Assembly (NCBI GenBank): GCA_025360985.1
Contig: JANYBA010000027.1
Location: 1 to 9,597 of the forward strand
Length of the DNA: 9,597 bases
Reading direction: 5' to 3'
DNA from: Gammaproteobacteria bacterium
GTDB lineage: Bacteria > Pseudomonadota > Gammaproteobacteria > Xanthomonadales > Xanthomonadaceae
Part shown: positions 6,239 to 9,597 of the stretch, piece after piece
Numbering within the stretch: the first letter of the stretch is position 1
Layout of the letters: each line of letters starts with the position of its first letter
Translations under genes and position numbers: made by a program
The notes under the pieces: model-generated
Seen by the model: only the letters and a program-made list of their open reading frames with translations
The model's database searches: none
What the model was told of the DNA's origin: nothing

Positions 6239-7384
6239 ATGAAACTTCGCACCATCGGTCTTTCCATCGCCGCAGTGATACTCGCGGCGGCCTGCGGCAA
6301 GACGCCGGCACCGGCTTCGGAAACGGCGGGCGCAACGCCGGCGGCGCCGGCCGCCGAGGAGAAAGTCCTCAACATCTACAACTGGTCGGACTACATCGGC
6401 GAAGACACCATCAAGAACTTCGAGAAGGAGACCGGCATCAAGGTCACCTACGACGTTTTTGACTCCAATGAAATCCTCGAGGCCAAGCTGGTCTCGGGCA
6501 ACACGGGTTACGACCTGGTCGTGCCCTCGATCCAATACCTCGCCCGGCAGGTGCAGGCCGGCGTGTTCCAGCCGCTCGACAAGTCCAAGCTGCCGAACTG
6601 GAAGAACCTCGATCCCGAGATCATGGCGCGTATCGCCAAGCTCGACGCCGACAACACCTACGCGATCAACTGGCAGTGGGGTACCACCGGCATCGGCTAC
6701 AACGTCGCCAAGGTCAAGGCCGCGCTCGGGCCGAACGCCCCGGTCGACAGCTGGGACCTGATCTTCAAGCCGGAAAACATTTCCAAGCTCAAGAGCTGCG
6801 GCGTCGCCGTCCTCGACACCCCGCAGGAAATCCTGACCGCCGCGCTCAAGTACCTCGGCGAGGATCCCAACAGCTTCGACGAAGCCACGATCCGCAAGGG
6901 CGAGGCCCTGCTGACCAAGATCCGTCCCTATATCACCGAGTTCAACTCCTCCGAATACATCAACGAATTGGCCAATGGCGACATCTGCGTCGCCGTGGGC
7001 TGGTCGGGCGACGTGTTCCAGGCCCAGAGCCGGGCCCAGGAAGCCAAGAACGGCATCGACATCCAGTACAACATCCCGAAGGAAGGCGCGGCGATGTGGT
7101 TCGACATGATGGCGATCCCCAAGGACGCCAAGCATCCGAACAACGCGCACCTGTTCCTGAACTACGTCATGCGTCCGGAAGTGATGGCGGGGATCAGCAA
7201 CTACGTCCGCTACGCCAATGCCAACAAGGCCGCCACGCCCTTGCTGGACAAGGACATCGTCGAGAACCCGAACATCACGCCGCCGCCGGAAATGATGGCC
7301 AAGCTGTTCACCTTCGCGGTTGTGCCGCCGGACGTGGATCGCCTGTACACGCGCATCTGGACCAAGCTCAAGACCGGCAAGTAA
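6239..7384 (+). CDS. potF: Polyamine ABC transporter substrate-binding lipoprotein (PotF/SpuD/SpuE family)
   Basis: 381 residues. Residues 1-19 (MKLRTIGLSIAAVILAAAC) are a lipoprotein signal with C19 as the lipidation site. Position -3 is Ala, not Leu, so the lipobox is slightly atypical. An Ala/Pro/Thr linker (20-42) follows, then the solute-binding domain: NIYNWSDYIGEDTIKNFEKE (45-64), FDSNEILEAKL, VVPSIQYLARQ (94-104), TTGIGYNVAKV, VDSWDLI, NELANGDICVAVGWSGDV (242-259), YANANKAATPL (325-335). Polyamine-contact residues known from PotF have equivalents: W49, S50, D51, S97, W255, D258 and D289. At the PotF F276 position there is W287 (AMWFD), as in PotD and SpuE. By family it delivers putrescine and/or spermidine to the permease from the periplasm. 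P. aeruginosa has two such genes here (spuD, spuE); this locus has one. Alternative labels are spuD or spuE. Confidence 0.93.
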   Translation: MKLRTIGLSIAAVILAAACGKTPAPASETAGATPAAPAAEEKVLNIYNWSDYIGEDTIKNFEKETGIKVTYDVFDSNEILEAKLVSGNTGYDLVVPSIQYLARQVQAGVFQPLDKSKLPNWKNLDPEIMARIAKLDADNTYAINWQWGTTGIGYNVAKVKAALGPNAPVDSWDLIFKPENISKLKSCGVAVLDTPQEILTAALKYLGEDPNSFDEATIRKGEALLTKIRPYITEFNSSEYINELANGDICVAVGWSGDVFQAQSRAQEAKNGIDIQYNIPKEGAAMWFDMMAIPKDAKHPNNAHLFLNYVMRPEVMAGISNYVRYANANKAATPLLDKDIVENPNITPPPEMMAKLFTFAVVPPDVDRLYTRIWTKLKTGK

Positions 7385-7390
7385 GCACTC

Positions 7391-7416
7391 CCGGGGCGGG
7401 TTTGAAACCGCCCCGG
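7391..7416 (+). terminator. Strong GC hairpin between binding-protein and ATPase genes (attenuator or mRNA stabiliser)
   Basis: CCGGGGCGG (7391-7399) pairs perfectly with CCGCCCCGG (7408-7416): 9 bp around the 8-nt loop GTTTGAAA, 6 bases after the TAA. The following CGTTTCTGT is only mildly T-rich, so termination is probably partial. Such elements after a binding-protein gene commonly raise its message over the membrane components. The downstream genes lack any convincing promoter, so read-through is expected. Confidence 0.65.
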
Positions 7417-7441
7417 CGTTTCTGTCCCCACGGAAATCGAC

Positions 7442-8599
7442 ATGACGCAGCCAAGCAGTCCGGCCCCGGTGGCAGCGGTTCGCAACACCGGGAAAATCGA
7501 CAAACCGCTCGGCGAAGATTACGTTCGCATCGAAAATGTCAGGAAGGAGTTCGACGGATTCCCGGCGGTGGCCGATGTCAGCCTGACCGTTCGCAAGGGC
7601 GAGATCTACGCGTTGCTTGGCGCCTCCGGTTGCGGCAAGTCCACCTTGTTGCGCATGCTCGCCGGCTTCGAAAAACCGACCACAGGCAAGATTGTCCTGG
7701 ACGGCCAGGTGATGAACGACATTCCGCCTTATGACCAGGCGGTCAACATGATGTTCCAGTCCTACGCGCTGTTCCCGCATATGACGGTGGAGCAAAACGT
7801 GGCGTTCGGGCCGAAGCAGAAAAAGATGCCCAAGGCGGAAATCGGCCGGCGCGTTGAGGAGATGCTGGCCTTGGTGCAGATGACCAAGTACGCCAAGCGC
7901 AAGCCGCACCAGCTTTCCGGCGGACAACAGCAGCGGGTCGCGCTGGCCCGGGCGGTCGCGACCAGCCCGAAACTGCTGCTGCTGGACGAACCGATGGCGG
8001 CGCTCGACAAGAAGCTGCGCTCGCACATGCAACTCGAGCTGGTCAATATCGTGGAGCGGCTCAACGTCACCTGCATCATGGTGACGCATGACCAGGAAGA
8101 GGCGATGACCATGGCCCACCGCATCGCCATCATGGATGCCGGTCGGATCGTCCAGGTGGGCACACCGGACGAAATCTACGAATCGCCGACTAGTCGGTTC
8201 GCTGCCGAATTCATCGGCTCGGTCAACATGTTCGAAGGCAAGGTCGAAGACGACCACGCCGAATACGTGACCGTGCGTTCGCCGGCGCTCGAGAAATCGA
8301 TCTACGTCGGCCACGGCATTTCCGGATTCGAGGGCCAGGACGTGCGCTTCGCGGTGCGCCCGGAGAAGGTCTTCATCAGCAAGGACGAGCCGGCCCAGGA
8401 TTACAACAAGGCCAAGGGCAAGATCGAGGACATCGCCTATTTCGGCAGCCATTCGGTCTTCCATGTCCGCCTGCCCAGCGGCTTCAGGGTGATGGCGAAT
8501 TTCGCCAACCAGCAGCGCTGGGCCAGCGAGAGCATGACCTGGGGCGACGACGTCTGGGTGTCCTGGGGTGGGAACGCCGGCGTGGTGCTGACGACATGA
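7442..8599 (+). CDS. potG: Polyamine ABC transporter ATP-binding protein (PotG/SpuF)
   Basis: 385 residues. ATPase of the importer, acting as a dimer on the cytoplasmic face of the two permeases. Walker A GASGCGKST is at 60-68 (K66), Q-loop FQSYALF at 105-111 (Q106), signature LSGGQQQR at 158-165, Walker B LLLLDEP at 178-184 (D182, E183), D-loop AALD at 186-189 and switch H216 in VTHDQEEA. All are intact, so it should be active. A C-terminal TOBE-type regulatory domain spans about 260-385 (FAVRPEKVF at 303-311). Residues 1-25 are a non-conserved leader before the fold (YVRIENVRKEFDG), as in PotG/SpuF. A weak GGA precedes ATG 7442 by 7 nt. The gene is 57 bp from the binding-protein gene across the hairpin, and its TGA overlaps the next ATG (ATGA), implying translational coupling. 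PotA of the spermidine system is the alternative name. Confidence 0.94.
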   Translation: MTQPSSPAPVAAVRNTGKIDKPLGEDYVRIENVRKEFDGFPAVADVSLTVRKGEIYALLGASGCGKSTLLRMLAGFEKPTTGKIVLDGQVMNDIPPYDQAVNMMFQSYALFPHMTVEQNVAFGPKQKKMPKAEIGRRVEEMLALVQMTKYAKRKPHQLSGGQQQRVALARAVATSPKLLLLDEPMAALDKKLRSHMQLELVNIVERLNVTCIMVTHDQEEAMTMAHRIAIMDAGRIVQVGTPDEIYESPTSRFAAEFIGSVNMFEGKVEDDHAEYVTVRSPALEKSIYVGHGISGFEGQDVRFAVRPEKVFISKDEPAQDYNKAKGKIEDIAYFGSHSVFHVRLPSGFRVMANFANQQRWASESMTWGDDVWVSWGGNAGVVLTT

Positions 8600-9504
8600 T
8601 CGCCGTGCTGCGCCGCTGGTTGCCGGGGCCGCGCTGGCTGGTGATCGCGCCGCCGTATCTGTGGATGCTGTTGTTCTTCGCCATCCCGTTCGCGATCGCG
8701 CTGAAGATCTCGTTTACCCACCAGCTGATCGCGATGCCGCCGTATTCCGACATCCTCAATTGGTCCGGCAAGGACCTCACCGCGACCCTCAACATCAGCA
8801 ACTACCTGTTCCTGCTCACCGACAGCCTCTACTACAGCTCCTACCTGAGCTCGCTGAAGATCGCCACGATTTCGACGATCCTCTGCCTGGTGATCGGCTA
8901 TCCGATCGCCTACGCCATCGCCCGGCTGCCGACCGCCAGCCGCAACATCGCGCTGATGCTGGTGATCCTGCCGTCCTGGACCTCGTTCCTGATCCGCATC
9001 TACGCCTGGATAGGCATCCTCAAGAACAACGGCCTGCTGAACAATTTCCTGATCTGGATCGGCGTCATCAAGGAACCTCTGCAGATCCTGCACACCGACG
9101 TGGCGATCTACATCGGCATCGTCTACGCCTACCTGCCGTTCATGGTGCTGCCGCTGTACACCAACCTGGTCAAGCTCGACCTGCGCCTGCTGGAAGCCGC
9201 TTACGACCTCGGCGCGCGGCCCTGGAAGGTATTCCTGAAAGTGACCTTGCCGCTGTCGCGGGCCGGCATCATCGCCGGATCCATGCTGGTGCTGATCCCG
9301 GCGGTCGGCGAATTCGTCATCCCCGAGCTGCTCGGCGGCCCGGACACGCTGATGATCGGCAAGGTCCTGTGGGACGAATTCTTCAACAATCGCGCCTGGC
9401 CGATCGCGTCGGCGGTGGCGACGGTGATGCTGGTGCTGTTGCTGGTGCCGATCATGATCTTCCACCACTACGAGTCGAAGGAACTGGAGAGCAAGCTGAC
9501 ATGA
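8596..9504 (+). CDS. potH: Polyamine ABC transporter permease (PotH/SpuG)
   Basis: 302 residues. Inner-membrane subunit with about six hydrophobic segments, roughly at 17-38, 85-109, 117-141, 168-190, 226-246 and 268-290. A periplasmic loop (41-80, HQLIAMPPYSDILNWSGKDL) follows the first. The EAA loop that contacts the ATPase is EAAYDLGARPWKVFLKVTLP at 200-219, with the conserved Gly at 206. The segment FVIPELLGGPDTLMIGKVLW (240-259) is typical of PotB/PotH permeases. It pairs with the next gene product to form the channel. Its start overlaps the ATPase stop by 4 bp and its own TGA overlaps the next ATG by 4 bp, so stoichiometric coupled translation is likely. The N-terminus is short compared with some PotH proteins but holds the first membrane segment, so it looks complete. 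Confidence 0.94.
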   Translation: MIAVLRRWLPGPRWLVIAPPYLWMLLFFAIPFAIALKISFTHQLIAMPPYSDILNWSGKDLTATLNISNYLFLLTDSLYYSSYLSSLKIATISTILCLVIGYPIAYAIARLPTASRNIALMLVILPSWTSFLIRIYAWIGILKNNGLLNNFLIWIGVIKEPLQILHTDVAIYIGIVYAYLPFMVLPLYTNLVKLDLRLLEAAYDLGARPWKVFLKVTLPLSRAGIIAGSMLVLIPAVGEFVIPELLGGPDTLMIGKVLWDEFFNNRAWPIASAVATVMLVLLLVPIMIFHHYESKELESKLT

Positions 9505-9597
9505 GCGCTCGTTCCGGCCTCTCCCCGATGCTGAAGACCGCGCTGGTGCTCGGCTACGTCTTCCTGTACGCGCCGATCCTCAGCCTGATCGTCTACT
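9501..9597 (+). CDS. potI: Second polyamine ABC transporter permease (PotI/SpuH), 5' fragment
   Basis: Begins in an ATGA overlap with the potH stop and runs 32 codons to the window edge. The visible part is MSARSGLSPMLKTALVLGYV followed by FLYAPILSLIVY, a short charged start and the beginning of the first membrane helix. FLYAPILSLIVY is characteristic of the PotC/PotI N-terminal segment (YxPIxxLxxYS). Family permeases are about 270-285 residues, so nearly all of it is outside the window. Position after potH completes the expected two-permease importer. Confidence 0.85.
   Translation, partial: MSARSGLSPMLKTALVLGYVFLYAPILSLIVY

Noticed and set aside
6233..8464. A 743-codon minus-strand frame across the binding-protein and ATPase genes.
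   Set aside because: Antisense shadow; spans the hairpin and intergenic gap, with no domain or ribosome site.
8437..9468. A Gln/Asp/His-rich minus-strand frame opposite potH.
   Set aside because: Its composition is the complement of a membrane-protein gene; nothing recognisable.
1..9597. Search for CRISPR arrays, tRNA or rRNA genes, insertion sequences, phage or defence genes.
   Set aside because: None seen. The window is a compact metabolic and transport locus with uniform base composition and no sign of recent transfer.

Overview
The window is a GC-rich, gene-dense stretch of a Gram-negative bacterial chromosome and carries a polyamine (putrescine/spermidine) uptake and degradation locus. 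High GC, third-position G/C bias, a PotF-type periplasmic binding protein and the gene order all fit a gammaproteobacterium. A Lysobacterales (Xanthomonadales)-like or Pseudomonas-like lineage is my best guess, from overall character only. The order matches, from memory, the spuI / spuABCDEFGH locus of Pseudomonas aeruginosa. The chemistry also overlaps the E. coli Puu pathway.

Layout. Left, on the minus strand: a PuuB-type FAD oxidoreductase (1-967, cut by the window edge) lies 21 bp downstream of a PuuA/SpuI-type gamma-glutamylpolyamine synthetase (989-2365). A 214-bp divergent intergenic region (2366-2579) holds candidate promoters for both directions, a 9-bp direct repeat, two dyads and a 10-bp tandem repeat. 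Right, on the plus strand, seven genes form one apparent operon: gamma-glutamyl-GABA hydrolase PuuD/SpuA (2580-3335), a second glutamine-synthetase-family enzyme SpuB (3339-4754), a putrescine-pyruvate type aminotransferase SpuC (4791-6170), a lipoprotein PotF/SpuD/SpuE-like binding protein (6239-7384), the ABC ATPase PotG/SpuF (7442-8599), permease PotH/SpuG (8596-9504) and the start of permease PotI/SpuH (9501 to the edge). No stretch over 300 bases lacks a gene.

How the genes work together. The binding protein, ATPase and two permeases import polyamine. Inside the cell it can be gamma-glutamylated (two synthetases), oxidised by PuuB to an aldehyde, and finally hydrolysed by PuuD to GABA plus glutamate. 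Alternatively it can be transaminated directly by SpuC. The aldehyde dehydrogenase that both routes need (PuuC/KauB type) is not in the window, nor are GABA aminotransferase, succinate-semialdehyde dehydrogenase or a regulator gene.

This is a variant of a known system, not a new one. The points most worth a second look are: the single binding protein with Trp at the position that in PotD/SpuE marks spermidine recognition; its lipoprotein anchoring; the strong hairpin between it and the ATPase gene; the structured divergent promoter region; and the two dissimilar synthetases placed back to back.
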